Positions 37,701 through 48,248 of a stretch of 64,000 nucleotides of DNA are shown here, in pieces. The DNA lies in assembly GCA_018267195.1 (NCBI GenBank), contig JAFDYY010000006.1, positions 23,095 to 87,094 on the forward strand, read 5' to 3'. Source of the DNA: Bacteroidota bacterium. GTDB lineage: Bacteria; Bacteroidota; Bacteroidia; Cytophagales; Cyclobacteriaceae. The notes beneath the pieces are model-generated. The model ran no database searches. It was given only the letters and a program-made list of their open reading frames with translations, and was not told the DNA's origin. Made by a program: the position numbers and the translations under genes. Position 1 is the stretch's first letter; the number at the start of each line of letters is the position of its first letter.

Positions 37701-38586
37701 GATTGCCGATATTAGTTTAGAAGGTTGGTCGTCAGACGATAAAATCAATGATTTGGTAGCCGAGTTAGTGAAAAACTATCTCAACAGACGCAATGTAATT
37801 GCCGGTGAATTTAAGCGCGAACGCTTTACCTTAGAAGTGGGCGATGAATTACCTGCAGGCATTGTGCAACTGGCCAAAGTATATGTGGCTAAGAAGCGCA
37901 AACTGAAAGTGGGCGATAAAATGGCTGGCCGCCATGGCAACAAAGGTGTAGTAGCACGTATTGTGCGCGAAGAAGATATGCCTTTCTTGGAAGATGGCAC
38001 CCCGGTAGATATTTGTTTGAACCCACTCGGTGTTCCTTCGCGTATGAACTTAGGCCAGATATACGAGACGGTATTGGCTTGGGCGGGTAAAAAACTAAAC
38101 CGGAAGTACGCTACTCCGATTTTTGATGGAGCTTCGATTGATAACGTATCAGCCGAATTGAAGGAAGCGAACCTGCCGGAGTTTGGCCGCACCTATTTGT
38201 ATGATGGTTTGACGGGACACAAATTTGATCAACCTGTAACCGTGGGGATGGCGTATATGCTTAAACTGGGGCACTTGGTTGATGATAAAATGCACGCCCG
38301 TTCAATTGGTCCATACTCACTTATTACCCAGCAACCATTGGGCGGAAAGGCTCAGTTTGGAGGGCAGCGTTTTGGTGAAATGGAGGTTTGGGCGATTGAA
38401 GCGTTTGGTGCCTCGCACATTTTGCAAGAGATTCTTACCATTAAATCAGACGATGTAATTGGTCGTGCAAAAGCCTACGAATCGATCGTGAAAGGCGAGA
38501 ACATGCGCAAACCAAATATTCCCGAATCATTTAATGTATTGGTGCATGAACTGAGAGGTCTTGCTCTGGAGATTACGATGGATTAA
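34717..38586 (+). CDS. rpoB: DNA-directed RNA polymerase subunit beta
   Basis: The 1289-residue protein begins at a TTG (34717); the next in-frame ATG is far inside the conserved N-terminus, so TTG is the real start. Conserved text includes [13 protein letters not shown], the rifampicin-region patch [18 protein letters not shown] with [39 protein letters not shown] and the C-terminal [16 protein letters not shown]. The rifampicin-region residues Q, D and H appear wild type. rpoC follows after a 97-base spacer. Confidence 0.97.
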   Translation: MAKKTPNNRIDFSSIDKVLDYPDFLDIQLQSFKDFLQIETPAEKRQNEGLFKVFAENFPISDSRENFVLEFVDYTIDPPKYSVDECIDRGLTFSVPLKAKLRLTCNDEDNEDFETIEQEVFLGNIPYMTEKGSFVINGAERVIVSQLHRSPGVFFAMSKHTNGTKLYSARIIPFKGSWIEFATDVNAVMYAYIDRKKKFPVTTLLRAIGYGTDKDILDLFGLSEEVDANKNTLKKMVGRKLAARVLKTWTEDFVDEDTGEVVSIDRNEVLLERDHVIEAEDVDVIIESGVKSIIVHREDVNVADFQIIFNTLAKDNSNSEKEAVEQIYRQLRNTEAPDEQTARDIIQSLFFSEKRYDLGEVGRYRINKKLGLDLSADQRVLTTEDIILIVKYLIGLINSKAVVDDIDHLSNRRVRTVGEQLYSQFGVGLARMARTIKERMNVRDNEDFKPVDLINARTLSSVINSFFGTNQLSQFMDQTNPLAEITHKRKMSALGPGGLSRERAGFEVRDVHYTHYGRLCTIETPEGPNIGLISSLCVHAKVNKMGFIETPYRKLENGKIVGKGVIFLTAEEEDTFNIAQANVKLKPNGELEEEKVKARFEGDFPVVEPKEIRYMDIAPNQIVSIAASLIPFLEHDDANRALMGSNMQRQAVPLLKPEAPIVGTGLEGKIAMDSRALILAEGPGVVEYVDSKKITIKYDISEEQKLVRFEDEFKTYNLIKFRRTNQDTCINLTPIVKKGEKISKGQPLCQGYGTEKGELALGRNLLVAYMPWQGYNFEDAIVISERVVRDDVYTSIHIEEFELEVRDTKRGEEELTSEIPNVSEEAVKHLDENGIIRVGAEVKEGDILIGKITPKGETDPTPEEKLLRAIFGDKAGDVKDASMKAPPSLKGVVIDTKLFSRPKRDKDVRSKSKKELDTLKNRYSKDLTELRNDMIKKLTSLLTGTTSQGVKHKFGDELISKGVKFSAKVIESNLFPDKNIYRDESNYNVPEEVNLIADISLEGWSSDDKINDLVAELVKNYLNRRNVIAGEFKRERFTLEVGDELPAGIVQLAKVYVAKKRKLKVGDKMAGRHGNKGVVARIVREEDMPFLEDGTPVDICLNPLGVPSRMNLGQIYETVLAWAGKKLNRKYATPIFDGASIDNVSAELKEANLPEFGRTYLYDGLTGHKFDQPVTVGMAYMLKLGHLVDDKMHARSIGPYSLITQQPLGGKAQFGGQRFGEMEVWAIEAFGASHILQEILTIKSDDVIGRAKAYESIVKGENMRKPNIPESFNVLVHELRGLALEITMD

Positions 38587-38683
38587 ATAGTATAGAGACG
38601 CGAGAGATGAGATAAAAAAACTTATCCCTCGCTACTCACGACTCATTATTTAAAAGAATTAGTTAACTGAAAAAACACAACAC

Positions 38684-41600
38684 ATGTCTTTCAGAAAAAA
38701 TAAAAAGATCAACAACGATTTCTCGAAAATCACCATTAGCTTAGCTTCTCCCGAATCTATTTTGGAAAGCTCGCATGGCGAGATTACGCAACCCGAAACC
38801 ATCAACTACCGCACCTACAAACCGGAAATGGGTGGCTTGTTTTGCGAACGGATTTTCGGCCCTACCAAAGACTGGGAGTGTCATTGCGGAAAATACAAAC
38901 GCATCCGTTATAAAGGCATCATTTGCGACCGTTGCGGTGTAGAAGTTACCGAAAAGAAAGTAAGACGCGAGCGTATGGGCCACATTGAGTTGGTGGTGCC
39001 GGTAGCGCATATCTGGTACTTCCGTTCGTTGCCAAACAAAATTGGTTACTTACTGGGCCTTCCTACCAAAAAACTGGATCAGATTATTTACTACGAACGT
39101 TTTGTGGTAATACAGCCGGGCATTAAAGAAGAAGACGGAGTGAATCGTCTTGATTTCTTAACGGAAGAAGAATACCTTGAAATTGTAGATAAACTCCCGC
39201 GCGAAAATCAATTATTAGACGACAGCGACCCGAAGAAATTTATAGCGAAAATGGGGGCGGATGCTCTCGAAATGTTGTTGGGGCGTTTAACCCTCGATAC
39301 TTTATCGTATGAATTGCGCCATCAGGCCGCTACCGATACATCGCAGCAGCGCAAAGCAGAAGCTTTAAAACGACTGAAAGTAGTAGAAGCCTTCCGCGAA
39401 GCCAACACACGGGTTGAAAATAGACCCGAGTGGATGACGATTCGCATGGTACCGGTTATTCCGCCTGAGTTGCGCCCGTTAGTGCCGTTAGACGGTGGCC
39501 GTTTTGCTACTTCAGATTTGAATGATTTATACAGACGCGTCATCATCCGAAACAATCGCTTAAAGCGCTTGATAGACATTAAGGCTCCTGAAGTTATTTT
39601 GCGCAATGAAAAGCGGATGTTGCAAGAAGCCGTTGATTCGTTGTTTGATAACTCACGAAAAGTAAATGCAGTTCGTTCAGACGGAAACCGTGCTCTAAAA
39701 TCCTTGAGCGATATGCTCAAAGGCAAGCAAGGCCGCTTCCGCCAGAACCTGCTGGGAAAACGTGTTGATTACTCAGGCCGCTCAGTAATTGTTGTGGGAC
39801 CTGAATTGAAACTGCACGAGTGCGGTCTTCCGAAAGATATGGCCGCTGAGTTATTTAAGCCGTTCATTATCCGCAAGCTCATTGAAAGAGGAATTGTAAA
39901 AACGGTTAAGTCAGCCAAGAAAATTGTAGATCGAAAAGACCCCGTAGTGTGGGATATCTTGGAAAACGTATTGAAGGGTCACCCGGTGTTGCTCAACCGT
40001 GCTCCAACGCTTCACCGATTAGGGATTCAGGCTTTCCAACCTAAACTGATCGAAGGGAAAGCTATTCAGTTACACCCGTTGGTGTGTACGGCCTTTAACG
40101 CAGACTTTGATGGTGACCAGATGGCGGTGCATGTGCCGCTTGGGCAGGAAGCCGTTTTGGAAGCTTCTTTGTTAATGCTCTCATCGCATAATATTTTAAA
40201 TCCGGCTAACGGAGCGCCTATCACGGTGCCTTCACAAGACATGGTGTTGGGATTGTATTACCTAACCAAAGGAAGAAAAGGAGAGAAGGGCGAAGGAAAG
40301 AAATTTTATTCGGCCGAGGAAGTAATTGTAGCCTACAATGAAGGCAAACTTTCTAAGCATGCCCTCATAAAAGTAAAGGCCAACATTAAAGACAAGAAAA
40401 CCGGTGAGATTACCCGAAAGATGATTGAAACGGTAACAGGCCGGGTCATCTTCAATCAGGTAGTTCCTGAAGAAGTTGGCTTTGTAGATGAATTGCTTAC
40501 CAAGAAGAAATTACAAACCATCATTGCCGAAGTATATAAAATGTCGGGCCAGGCAAAAACGGCTAAGTTTTTGGATGACATCAAAGAAATTGGTTTCCAA
40601 ATGGCATATCGCGGAGGTTTGTCAATGGGGCTTGGAGATGTAAAAGTGCCTGCCGAAAAGAAAAAATTGGTAGAAGAAGCCCAGAAAGAAGTTGATTCAG
40701 TTTGGAACAACTACATGATGGGGTTAATTACCGACAATGAACGGTACAACCAAGTAATTGATATCTGGACGAGAACCAATACCCTGCTGACCAACACTCT
40801 GATGAAACAGTTGGAAGAAGATCAGCAAGGATTTAATTCCATCTACATGATGATGCACTCCGGTGCCCGGGGTTCGCGCGAGCAGATTCGCCAGTTGGGT
40901 GGGATGCGCGGCCTGATGGCTAAACCTCAGAAGAATTTGGCAGGTTCCGTTGGTTCGATTATTGAGAATCCGATTCTTTCCAACTTCCGCGAAGGATTGG
41001 ATGTGTTAGAATATTTTATTTCTACACACGGTGCCCGTAAAGGGTTGGCCGATACGGCTTTGAAAACGGCCGATGCCGGTTATCTCACCAGACGTTTAGT
41101 GGATGTTGCACAAGATTTAGTAATCACGGAAGAAGATTGCGGCACACTACGCGGGTTAACCGTAACAGCCTTGAAAGATAACGAAGATATCGTTGAGCCT
41201 TTGTCTGAGCGAATTGTAGGCCGCACCTCGGTGCATGATATCTATGATCCGGCTACCGATAAATTAATTTGTGAGGCCAATCAGGAAATCACCGATGACA
41301 TTGCCAAGCAAATTGATGAAACCGCCATTGAAGAGGTGGAGATCCGTTCGGTGCTGACTTGCGAAACCAAGTTCGGTGCTTGCGCCAAATGCTATGGCCG
41401 CAACCTGGCCACTGGTAAAGTGGTGCAGATGGGCGAAGCCGTTGGTGTGATAGCAGCACAATCGATCGGTGAGCCGGGTACGCAGCTTACGCTTCGTACA
41501 TTCCACGTGGGAGGTACGGCATCAAACATTGCCATTGATGCCAACATCAAGGCAAAATTTGCCGGCACGGTAGAGTTTGAAGGAATCCGCACGGTAGATA

Positions 41601-42970
41601 CCACCGATAAAGACGATAATAAAGTAAAAGTAGTGATGGGCCGCACCGGTGAAATCAGAATCGTAGATTCTGAAAAACGTGTGCTCATTGCTAACAATGT
41701 ACCGTATGGTGCCTTCTTGCGCGTGAAAGACGGACAGAAGGTAGAGAAGAACGAAGAACTTTGTTATTGGGATCCTTACAATGCCGTTATTCTTTCTGAG
41801 TTCGATGGCGAGATTGGCTATGAGGCCATCATTGAAGGGATTACTTATAAAGAGGAATCAGATGAGCAGACTGGCCACCGCGAAAAAGTAATTACCGATA
41901 CGCGCGATAAAACTAAAAACCCAGCCATTGTAGTAAACGGAAAGAGCGATACCAAATCGTATAACATTCCGGTGGGGGCTCACTTGGCGGTAGATCAGGG
42001 AGAAAAAATTAAAGCTGGTCATGTGTTGGCAAAAATTCCGCGCACCATGGGTAAGAGCCGCGACATTACCGGAGGCTTGCCACGTGTAACGGAATTGTTT
42101 GAAGCACGGAATCCTTCTAACCCGGCCGTAGTTTCTGAAATTGACGGGGTGGTTACGTATGGAGGAATCAAACGGGGTAACCGTGAAATCTTCATCGAGT
42201 CGAAAGACGGGGTGCAGAAGCGTTATCTCGTTCCGTTGTCAAAACATATTTTGGTACAAGACAATGATTTTGTGCGAGCAGGCCAACCATTATCGGATGG
42301 AGCCATTACCCCTTCCGATATCCTGTCTATTAAAGGACCGACCGCGGTACAAGAGTATTTGGTAAACGAAATTCAGGAAGTGTACCGCCTACAGGGGGTG
42401 AAGATTAATGATAAGCACATTGAAGCCATCGTAAGTCAGATGATGCAAAAGGTAGAAATTGTTGATTCAGGAGATACTACCTTCTTGCCGGGCGAATATG
42501 TTGACAAATTTGAATTCCGTGAAGTGAATGATAAAGTGCTGGATAAAAAGGTAGTAACGGAAGCAGGCGACTCAACCCGCTTTAAAGTAGGGCAGATCAT
42601 TACCAGCCGCGAGCTGCGCGATGAAAACTCTTCGTTGAAGCGCAAAGATCAGCGGTTGGTAGAAACACGCGAAGCATTAGCGGCCGTTTCCCGCCCTACG
42701 TTGCAGGGAATTACGCAGGCTTCACTGAAGACGGAAAGCTGGCTGAGTGCGGCCTCGTTCCAGGAAACTACCAAAGTATTGAGTGAAGCTGCGATTCGTG
42801 GAAAGGCAGACCAACTAATGGGCTTGAAAGAAAACGTAATTGTGGGTCACTTAATTCCGGCTGGTACCGGGCAGCGTGAGTTTGAAAACTTACTGGTGGG
42901 CTCGGAAGAAGAATACCAGCAGTTGGTAAATGCACCCGAACGCAAACGCGAAAGAGAATTGCAAGATTGA
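38684..42970 (+). CDS. rpoC: DNA-directed RNA polymerase subunit beta-prime
   Basis: The 1428 aa are normal for Bacteroidota. The N-terminal zinc site is seen in [20 protein letters not shown], the active-site magnesium loop in [13 protein letters not shown], the second zinc site around [13 protein letters not shown], and the bridge/trigger-helix region in [16 protein letters not shown]. The C-terminus ends in a charged tail ([10 protein letters not shown]). It completes the polymerase core with rpoB. Confidence 0.98.
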   Translation: MSFRKNKKINNDFSKITISLASPESILESSHGEITQPETINYRTYKPEMGGLFCERIFGPTKDWECHCGKYKRIRYKGIICDRCGVEVTEKKVRRERMGHIELVVPVAHIWYFRSLPNKIGYLLGLPTKKLDQIIYYERFVVIQPGIKEEDGVNRLDFLTEEEYLEIVDKLPRENQLLDDSDPKKFIAKMGADALEMLLGRLTLDTLSYELRHQAATDTSQQRKAEALKRLKVVEAFREANTRVENRPEWMTIRMVPVIPPELRPLVPLDGGRFATSDLNDLYRRVIIRNNRLKRLIDIKAPEVILRNEKRMLQEAVDSLFDNSRKVNAVRSDGNRALKSLSDMLKGKQGRFRQNLLGKRVDYSGRSVIVVGPELKLHECGLPKDMAAELFKPFIIRKLIERGIVKTVKSAKKIVDRKDPVVWDILENVLKGHPVLLNRAPTLHRLGIQAFQPKLIEGKAIQLHPLVCTAFNADFDGDQMAVHVPLGQEAVLEASLLMLSSHNILNPANGAPITVPSQDMVLGLYYLTKGRKGEKGEGKKFYSAEEVIVAYNEGKLSKHALIKVKANIKDKKTGEITRKMIETVTGRVIFNQVVPEEVGFVDELLTKKKLQTIIAEVYKMSGQAKTAKFLDDIKEIGFQMAYRGGLSMGLGDVKVPAEKKKLVEEAQKEVDSVWNNYMMGLITDNERYNQVIDIWTRTNTLLTNTLMKQLEEDQQGFNSIYMMMHSGARGSREQIRQLGGMRGLMAKPQKNLAGSVGSIIENPILSNFREGLDVLEYFISTHGARKGLADTALKTADAGYLTRRLVDVAQDLVITEEDCGTLRGLTVTALKDNEDIVEPLSERIVGRTSVHDIYDPATDKLICEANQEITDDIAKQIDETAIEEVEIRSVLTCETKFGACAKCYGRNLATGKVVQMGEAVGVIAAQSIGEPGTQLTLRTFHVGGTASNIAIDANIKAKFAGTVEFEGIRTVDTTDKDDNKVKVVMGRTGEIRIVDSEKRVLIANNVPYGAFLRVKDGQKVEKNEELCYWDPYNAVILSEFDGEIGYEAIIEGITYKEESDEQTGHREKVITDTRDKTKNPAIVVNGKSDTKSYNIPVGAHLAVDQGEKIKAGHVLAKIPRTMGKSRDITGGLPRVTELFEARNPSNPAVVSEIDGVVTYGGIKRGNREIFIESKDGVQKRYLVPLSKHILVQDNDFVRAGQPLSDGAITPSDILSIKGPTAVQEYLVNEIQEVYRLQGVKINDKHIEAIVSQMMQKVEIVDSGDTTFLPGEYVDKFEFREVNDKVLDKKVVTEAGDSTRFKVGQIITSRELRDENSSLKRKDQRLVETREALAAVSRPTLQGITQASLKTESWLSAASFQETTKVLSEAAIRGKADQLMGLKENVIVGHLIPAGTGQREFENLLVGSEEEYQQLVNAPERKRERELQD

Positions 42971-43000
42971 AAGCCTAATATAAAATGAGATGATTTGAAA

Positions 43001-43030
43001 ATGTGCGAGTGAGGTTCATTCGCACTTTTC
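43001..43030 (+). terminator. Probable terminator after rpoC
   Basis: GTGCGA (43003-43008) pairs with TCGCAC (43020-43025), followed by TTTTC. The stem is short but well placed 30 bases after the rpoC stop. Confidence 0.55.
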
Positions 43031-43086
43031 ATTTACAGACGATCAGCTATAAATTCTTGAGATGACATACCGTTAAATAAATTTTT

Positions 43087-43410
43087 ATGGCAGAGAACAA
43101 ACAAATACCCGACCCCAATCAGATCAACATTGAGTTGTCGGAAGAAATTGCCGAAGGCGTTTATTCCAATTTGGCTATGATTGCTCACTCCAACAGTGAG
43201 TTTGTTATTGATTTTATTCGCTTGATGCCGGGCGTACCCAAAGCAAAAGTGAAATCGAGAATTGTTATTACCCCCGAACATGCCAAGCGCTTGCTGGCTG
43301 CGCTAAAAGATAACATCAATAAATACGAGGCTAGCTTCGGCCCCATCAAACAAACGAATGAGGTGCCTCAGTTTCCTATGAACTTTGGTGGCACAATGGG
43401 AGAAGCCTAA
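43087..43410 (+). CDS. DUF3467 family protein, 107 aa
   Basis: A compact protein matching the DUF3467 pattern: INIELSEEIAEGVYSNLAMIAHSNSEFVIDF, FIRLMPG, PKAKVKSRIVITPEHAKRLL and a closing ALKDNINKYEASFG. The family is small, cytosolic and widespread in Bacteroidota and elsewhere, often close to transcription or translation genes. No catalytic residues are evident and the function is unknown. Confidence 0.88.
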   Translation: MAENKQIPDPNQINIELSEEIAEGVYSNLAMIAHSNSEFVIDFIRLMPGVPKAKVKSRIVITPEHAKRLLAALKDNINKYEASFGPIKQTNEVPQFPMNFGGTMGEA

Positions 43411-43428
43411 TCTTTATTTGAAAACCTC

Positions 43429-44124
43429 GTGAGTCAAAAAATTCGTATTGGTATAACAGACTGTGGAAAGTTTGCTAACTATGAACGGTGGGTGTGCACG
43501 GAACCGCAGGTTGAAATTATTCGGTTGAGCTACCCTGCGGCTAATGAGGAAGAAGTAAAAAAATGCCACGGTATAGTATTGACAGGCGGAGAAGATGTTC
43601 ATCCTCAATTTTATAACCAACCCGATCTGCTTCCATTTTGCGATGATGATATGGATGAAAGACGCGATGCGTTTGAGCTCAAGATAATAGACCTTTCCCA
43701 ACAATATAAATTACCGTTGCTCGGTATTTGCCGGGGGTTACAAATTGCTAATGTGTTTTTTGGAGGCACGTTAATACCCGACCTGCCGGCATTTGGAAAA
43801 TTTAACCATTCCAAATTTAAAGAAGGAACCGACCGGCACCACTCAATAAAAATTGATTCCAATAGTTTTTTACATTCGATGGTTGATGCAACTGATGGTG
43901 TGATAAACAGTGCTCATCACCAAAGCGCTAACCGAATTGGAAAAGGATTGGTGGCTTGTGCGTTTTCTGAAGAAGGAGTGGTCGAAGCAATTGAACGAAA
44001 AAAAACAGAAGGCTCATCTTTTTTAATGTTGGTGCAGTGGCACCCGGAACGGATGACTGACCAGCAAAGCCCGATGACTAAGAATATTAAACGTGCATTT
44101 ATAGAGGCCTGTTTGCCGGGCTAA
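43429..44124 (+). CDS. Class I glutamine amidotransferase-like hydrolase (peptidase C26, PuuD-like)
   Basis: The gene starts at a GTG (43429), 18 bases after DUF3467, and encodes 231 aa. The nucleophile elbow is GICRGLQIA (Cys101), the oxyanion region HGIVLTGGEDVHPQ, and the His-Glu pair is in VQWHPERM near residue 213. The protein stands alone, without a synthetase domain, as expected for gamma-glutamyl-gamma-aminobutyrate hydrolase, which frees GABA from gamma-Glu-GABA. Other gamma-glutamyl hydrolases share this layout. It converges with ilvA over an 11-base gap. Confidence 0.85.
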   Translation: MSQKIRIGITDCGKFANYERWVCTEPQVEIIRLSYPAANEEEVKKCHGIVLTGGEDVHPQFYNQPDLLPFCDDDMDERRDAFELKIIDLSQQYKLPLLGICRGLQIANVFFGGTLIPDLPAFGKFNHSKFKEGTDRHHSIKIDSNSFLHSMVDATDGVINSAHHQSANRIGKGLVACAFSEEGVVEAIERKKTEGSSFLMLVQWHPERMTDQQSPMTKNIKRAFIEACLPG

Positions 44125-44135
44125 ACAAATTCTCA

Positions 44136-45368
44136 TTACACCAGGTACTCGAAAAGATTTTCGTTTTGGTTTATTTCCGTGTAGTTTAGTTTATGCCGAT
44201 TCATTCTTGAAATTAACGAACCGTAATCGTCTTTCGTTTTTACTTCAATGCCGATCAAGGCCGGGCCGGTTTCTTTATTATTTTTTTGAATGAACTCAAA
44301 ACGCACGATGTCATCGGTAGGCCCCAGAATGGAGTTAACAAATTCCTTTAAAGCCCCGGGACGCTGAGCAAAACGAACAATAAAATAATGTTTCAACCCT
44401 TCGTACAGTAAAGACCGTTCTTTTATTTCCTGCATGCGGTCTATGTCATTGTTTCCTCCGCTCAGCACACATACTACAGTTTTGCCTTTGATCTTATCAG
44501 CATATTGGTCTAAGGCTGCAATGGTGAGTGCCCCAGCCGGCTCCGCTACAATGGCATCTTCGTTGTAGAGTTGAAGAATGGTGGTGCTTACTTTTCCCTC
44601 CGGCACCAGCAACATATCGCTCAAAATAGCTTGACAAATTGAGAACGTAATATCTCCTACTTTTTTTACGGAAGCGCCATCTACGAATCGCTGAATTTTA
44701 TCGAGGGTAACCGGTTTTCCTGCTTTGAGTGCCTCCTTCATAGAGGGAGCCCCTTCCGGCTCAACACCAATAATTTTAGTGGCGGGCGAATGAGTTTTGA
44801 AATAGCTCCCCACTCCGGCACTCAATCCGCCTCCGCCCACGGGTACAAAAAGAAAATCTATGTTGGTCAGTTCATCAGCTATCTCTTTGCCTACCGTAGC
44901 TTGCCCTTCTATTACTTTTAAATGATCAAATGGAGGAATGAATACTTTATTTTTTTCTTTGCAAAATGTTAAGGCATGCGCCTGGCACTCGTCAAAAGTA
45001 TCTCCGGTAAGGATAATATCCACCAGTCCGTTGCCAAACATTTTTACCTGATTGATTTTTTGTTTAGGCGTGATGGCCGGCATATAAATAGTTCCCTGAA
45101 TGGTAAGAAGCCGGCACGAGAAGGCGACCCCTTGCGCATGATTCCCGGCACTGGCGCACACTACACCTTGCTGTCGCTGTGCTTCGCTCAAACTTTGAAT
45201 AAGATGGTAGGCACCCCGGATTTTATAGGAGCGAACCACTTGTAAATCTTCTCGTTTCAGGTAAATGTTAGACTGAAATTTTTCTGATAATTTTTTATGA
45301 AGATGGAGCGGGGTTTTGAAAGCAACGCCTTTTAAAGTTTCAGCGGCTAAGTCGGCATTAATAGTCAT
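44136..45368 (-). CDS. ilvA: Threonine ammonia-lyase (threonine dehydratase) with C-terminal ACT-like domain
   Basis: The 410-residue fold-type II PLP enzyme has Lys49 in SYKIRGA, a CASAGNHAQGVA phosphate/substrate motif, the glycine loop VPVGGGGLSAGVGS and a serine-type cofactor contact in VCVLSGGNND. A single ~80-residue ACT-like domain closes the protein (FIVRFAQRPGALKEFVNSIL). It deaminates threonine to 2-oxobutyrate, feeding isoleucine. The single regulatory domain is the shorter IlvA form. The amino-acid permease gene upstream on the same strand may be functionally related. Confidence 0.93.
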   Translation of the reverse strand: MTINADLAAETLKGVAFKTPLHLHKKLSEKFQSNIYLKREDLQVVRSYKIRGAYHLIQSLSEAQRQQGVVCASAGNHAQGVAFSCRLLTIQGTIYMPAITPKQKINQVKMFGNGLVDIILTGDTFDECQAHALTFCKEKNKVFIPPFDHLKVIEGQATVGKEIADELTNIDFLFVPVGGGGLSAGVGSYFKTHSPATKIIGVEPEGAPSMKEALKAGKPVTLDKIQRFVDGASVKKVGDITFSICQAILSDMLLVPEGKVSTTILQLYNEDAIVAEPAGALTIAALDQYADKIKGKTVVCVLSGGNNDIDRMQEIKERSLLYEGLKHYFIVRFAQRPGALKEFVNSILGPTDDIVRFEFIQKNNKETGPALIGIEVKTKDDYGSLISRMNRHKLNYTEINQNENLFEYLV

Positions 45369-45386
45369 TAGAAAGGAGAGAAGAAA

Positions 45387-45533
45387 TTAAGCTTTAGGCA
45401 TAGAACCAGATGCTGCACATTTTCCGCAACCGGTGGCACATGATTTTTTTGAGTGGAGAGATTGATAAATAGTTTTTCCCAAATAGGCCACGGCTGCCAC
45501 CGTTACCACCGCTAATAGAATTTGCTGTACCAT
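45387..45533 (-). CDS. FeoB-associated-type Cys-rich membrane protein, 48 aa
   Basis: A short frame from an ATG at 45533 to TAA at 45387 encodes one N-terminal membrane span (VQQILLAVVTVAAVAYLGKTI), a basic stretch (YQSLHSKK) and a cysteine cluster CATGCGKC. This is the layout of the FeoB-associated Cys-rich membrane proteins, which sit beside ferrous iron transporters. No feoA or feoB is seen in this window. It lies in the 216-base gap between the permease and ilvA, on the same strand as both. The cysteines could bind iron or another metal. Confidence 0.7.
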   Translation of the reverse strand: MVQQILLAVVTVAAVAYLGKTIYQSLHSKKSCATGCGKCAASGSMPKA

Positions 45534-45584
45534 GTGTCAAAGATAATCAAAAATAGTGGAAGTTTTTGGGGAAGGAAATACACT

Positions 45585-47015
45585 TTAAGTGGAGGAAGGT
45601 TGCTCGTCTGAGTTTTTATTTTTCCAATAAAAATAAAAAGGTATTCCTGAAAACATCAGCACCAGACCCATCAATGCCTCGCGTGGTTTACTGATGAGCG
45701 AGACGGTCAATAGTGTAATACAAAAAACGATAAACAGAGCGGGCAGCACCGGATAGCCCCATGCTTTATAAGGCCTGGGCGTATTGGGCATTTTTTTTCG
45801 TAACACAAAAACTCCGATAGTAGTGGCTCCATAAAAGATAAAAGAAGCAAAAATTAACATGTCGGTAAGCTGATCAAAGCTGCCGCTCAGTACCAATACA
45901 CCCGACCACACGCCCTGATAAATTAGTGCTTTGGTAGGCGTATGATGTTGGGGATGAACTTCCTTCGCACTTTTAAAAAATAACCCTTCTTTAGCCATAG
46001 CATAAAACAGGCGGGGGGAAGCAAGAATGGTAGTGTTTGTACAACCTAATGTGGTAAGCAATACAAGCAAAGAAATGGAAATGCCCCCGGTAGGCCCCAA
46101 AATGTGCTGCACGACTGTTACGGCAGCAATAGAGTTGCCCGAATCGCTTACTAACTGGTCTACCGGCAGCACATATAAATAAGCAAAATTGGTAAGTAAA
46201 TAAATGATCATAATCGCTACCATGCCCAATACTAAAGCCAATGGCAGGTTACGCTGTGCGTCTTTTATTTCTCCACCCAGATAGCCAATGGTGCTCCATC
46301 CCTCGTACCCCCAAAATGCAGATAGAAGTGCAGTAAACATGGCACTGATAAAAACAGTATCAGTCCAGGATCGCGCCACATAGGCTGTTCCGGGAGTTTG
46401 TATGTTAGCCCAACTTCCTTCTTTTGAAAAAAAACTAAGCAAAATAATCCCCAGAATGCTGAACAAAACAATATATAAAATAGACTTGCTGAAAACCTCG
46501 CCCAGTTTTAATCCTATATAATTGAGGTACGATAAAAAAGCGATGAGGCCAATGGTGAGGAGTTTTATTCCGATGTTATCAAAAGGAGTAAGAAACCCGA
46601 GTACGGTTATAGATTCCCACTCGGGCGATAAGTTGGGGAGTGGCAATAATGAATTTACCGATTGAGAAAAAACATACGCGATGGAAGCGATAGAAGCTGT
46701 ACGGATGGCCGTGAAATTAGCCCACCCATAAAGGAATGCGAAAAACCTGTTAAATATTTTTTTATAGTACACAAACTCACCGCCCGAATCGGCCAGCATA
46801 CTGGCTACCTCCGCATTACTTAAAGTGCCAATTAAGGTGAGCACCCCGCCCAAGAGCCACGCCAGCAGAACTAACCCCGGAGACTGAAGCACTTCGGCCA
46901 TCGGAGCTACTTTTTTGTAAACTCCAGAACCAATTACAGAACTGATAACCAGAAAAAAAACGGACCATAAACCCAGCGACCGAACCAGTTGGCCTTGCGA
47001 TGATTCTTTATTCAA
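45585..47015 (-). CDS. APC-superfamily amino-acid permease
   Basis: The 476 aa have about 12 membrane spans and the APC signature at the first span, VISSVIGSGVYKKVAPM, with SNAEVASMLADSGGEFVYYKKIF in span 2-3 and FWGYEGWSTIGYLGGEIK in the central region. It resembles the LAT/YfnA group of amino-acid exchangers. Its nearest functional neighbour is ilvA, so threonine or branched-chain amino acids are possible substrates, but the specificity is not readable from sequence. Confidence 0.9.
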   Translation of the reverse strand: MNKESSQGQLVRSLGLWSVFFLVISSVIGSGVYKKVAPMAEVLQSPGLVLLAWLLGGVLTLIGTLSNAEVASMLADSGGEFVYYKKIFNRFFAFLYGWANFTAIRTASIASIAYVFSQSVNSLLPLPNLSPEWESITVLGFLTPFDNIGIKLLTIGLIAFLSYLNYIGLKLGEVFSKSILYIVLFSILGIILLSFFSKEGSWANIQTPGTAYVARSWTDTVFISAMFTALLSAFWGYEGWSTIGYLGGEIKDAQRNLPLALVLGMVAIMIIYLLTNFAYLYVLPVDQLVSDSGNSIAAVTVVQHILGPTGGISISLLVLLTTLGCTNTTILASPRLFYAMAKEGLFFKSAKEVHPQHHTPTKALIYQGVWSGVLVLSGSFDQLTDMLIFASFIFYGATTIGVFVLRKKMPNTPRPYKAWGYPVLPALFIVFCITLLTVSLISKPREALMGLVLMFSGIPFYFYWKNKNSDEQPSST

Positions 47016-47030
47016 TTTAAAAAAATTAAA

Positions 47031-47054
47031 ATATCAAAATATCAAAATATCAAA
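47031..47054. repeat. Three tandem copies of an 8-bp unit
   Basis: ATATCAAA is repeated three times exactly, embedded in an A-rich spacer directly upstream of the permease start (47015). Its position in the 5' region could allow length variation to affect expression. Confidence 0.7.
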
Positions 47055-47094
47055 AAAAGGTAACCCATTATAAGATTGAACTTTTTTAACCGGC

Positions 47095-47997
47095 TTAGTA
47101 TCCCCATTTTTTCATCACCTCATAATCTTCTTTGGCACAATCCATCGGGGCTACTCCCTGGTAGGCCTCCTGCTCTATGATGAAGAGTTTAGTTCCCTCT
47201 GAGGCACCATGGTCTATTACTTCCTTTACCTGCGCTATCCCTTTTCCAAGAATAGTACTTTCATATTTTTCATGACCTCCAGCTGCCAGAATCTCATCTT
47301 TTACATGCATCATTTCAAATCGGCCTGGAAATTTTTTAATGATATCTATGGCTTTTACGCCACCATTAAAAAGATTGCCGGTATCGAGTTGCTGAACAAC
47401 CACCTTCGGGTTGGTAAGGCCGAGAATCAGATCATACAATACTTTTCCATTTACTTTTTTACTGAACTCAAAATCGTGATTATGGTAGCCGAACTTCATG
47501 CCGGATTGGTTACATAGTTCTCCGCATTTATTGAACACTTCCATAAATCTTTTCAGGCTTTCTTCCGTTTCGTAAATAGAGGCATCGAGCCAAGGGCTTA
47601 CCACATATTGTTGGCCGGCCACGGCTGCATCTTCAATCGTGTGTTTCCAGGCATCGGTAAAATCTTTTGTTGATTCGTTCCAATGTTGTTTCCCTAACAC
47701 CGTGTGCCCGCTGGGCATTTTCATACCTAAATCGGAAAGGATTTTTTTAAAATCAGCCGGTGCGTGCCCATAGAATTTCCGATCCATATAATTGGCGTGT
47801 TCTACATATTGATAGCCAATAGCAGCTAGTTTTTTAAGGGTGCCGAGCGGATCGTTTTTCATGTCTTCGCGCACGGAGTAGAGTTGAATACCCAATAGCC
47901 TCTGGGGAACATTCAACGAAAATGACGACTGAGAAGAAAGAGCCAGAGCAGCCGTGGCTAAAGCACTTTGTTTGAGGAAGTTTCTGCGGGTAGTCAT
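47095..47997 (-). CDS. Tat-exported sugar phosphate isomerase/epimerase-like TIM-barrel protein
   Basis: The 300 aa carry a twin-arginine signal (TTRRNFLKQSALATAALAL) followed by an AP-endonuclease-2-type TIM barrel: LLGIQLYSVREDM, KKLAAIGYQYVEHANY, GMKFGYHNHDFEF with likely metal ligands, VVQQLDTGNLFNGG, and FEMMHVKDEI. These domains include xylose-isomerase-like and 3-keto-sugar-processing enzymes in Bacteroidota. Tat export suggests a periplasmic, cofactor- or metal-loaded enzyme. The substrate is unknown. Confidence 0.85.
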   Translation of the reverse strand: MTTRRNFLKQSALATAALALSSQSSFSLNVPQRLLGIQLYSVREDMKNDPLGTLKKLAAIGYQYVEHANYMDRKFYGHAPADFKKILSDLGMKMPSGHTVLGKQHWNESTKDFTDAWKHTIEDAAVAGQQYVVSPWLDASIYETEESLKRFMEVFNKCGELCNQSGMKFGYHNHDFEFSKKVNGKVLYDLILGLTNPKVVVQQLDTGNLFNGGVKAIDIIKKFPGRFEMMHVKDEILAAGGHEKYESTILGKGIAQVKEVIDHGASEGTKLFIIEQEAYQGVAPMDCAKEDYEVMKKWGY

Positions 47998-48248
47998 AAT
48001 ACAATTTTTTGTGAGGTTCGAGTTTACAAATTAATAATTGGAAAAGGTAATGATTGATAGAATGGAATGTGTTTTTATTCTTTTTTATATAATGTTTATT
48101 TTGAGAAGATACCTTGGAGAGCTGAGATAGAGAGGGTGCCTAACCTAGCCTAATTAACAGAAAATGAGGCAGATTGGAACAAAATTTGTACTTTTGCGGT
48201 TGCTTATCAAAAAAACAGGCTTGGCAAGCCGCTAAATCAAATAAAAAT

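Noticed and set aside
38587..38683. Hairpin between rpoB and rpoC (GCGAG ... CTCGC)
   Set aside because: The stem is interrupted and asymmetric with no T tract; it is not convincing as a terminator.
47031..47054. CRISPR-like short repeat array
   Set aside because: Only three 8-bp units with no spacers; it is a simple tandem repeat. No CRISPR array or cas gene was seen anywhere in the window.
48174..48248. Longer N-terminus for the small basic protein
   Set aside because: The leader is Cys-rich, unlike the rest, and covers a promoter-like TACTTTTG; the ATG at 48249 starts a conserved-looking sequence.
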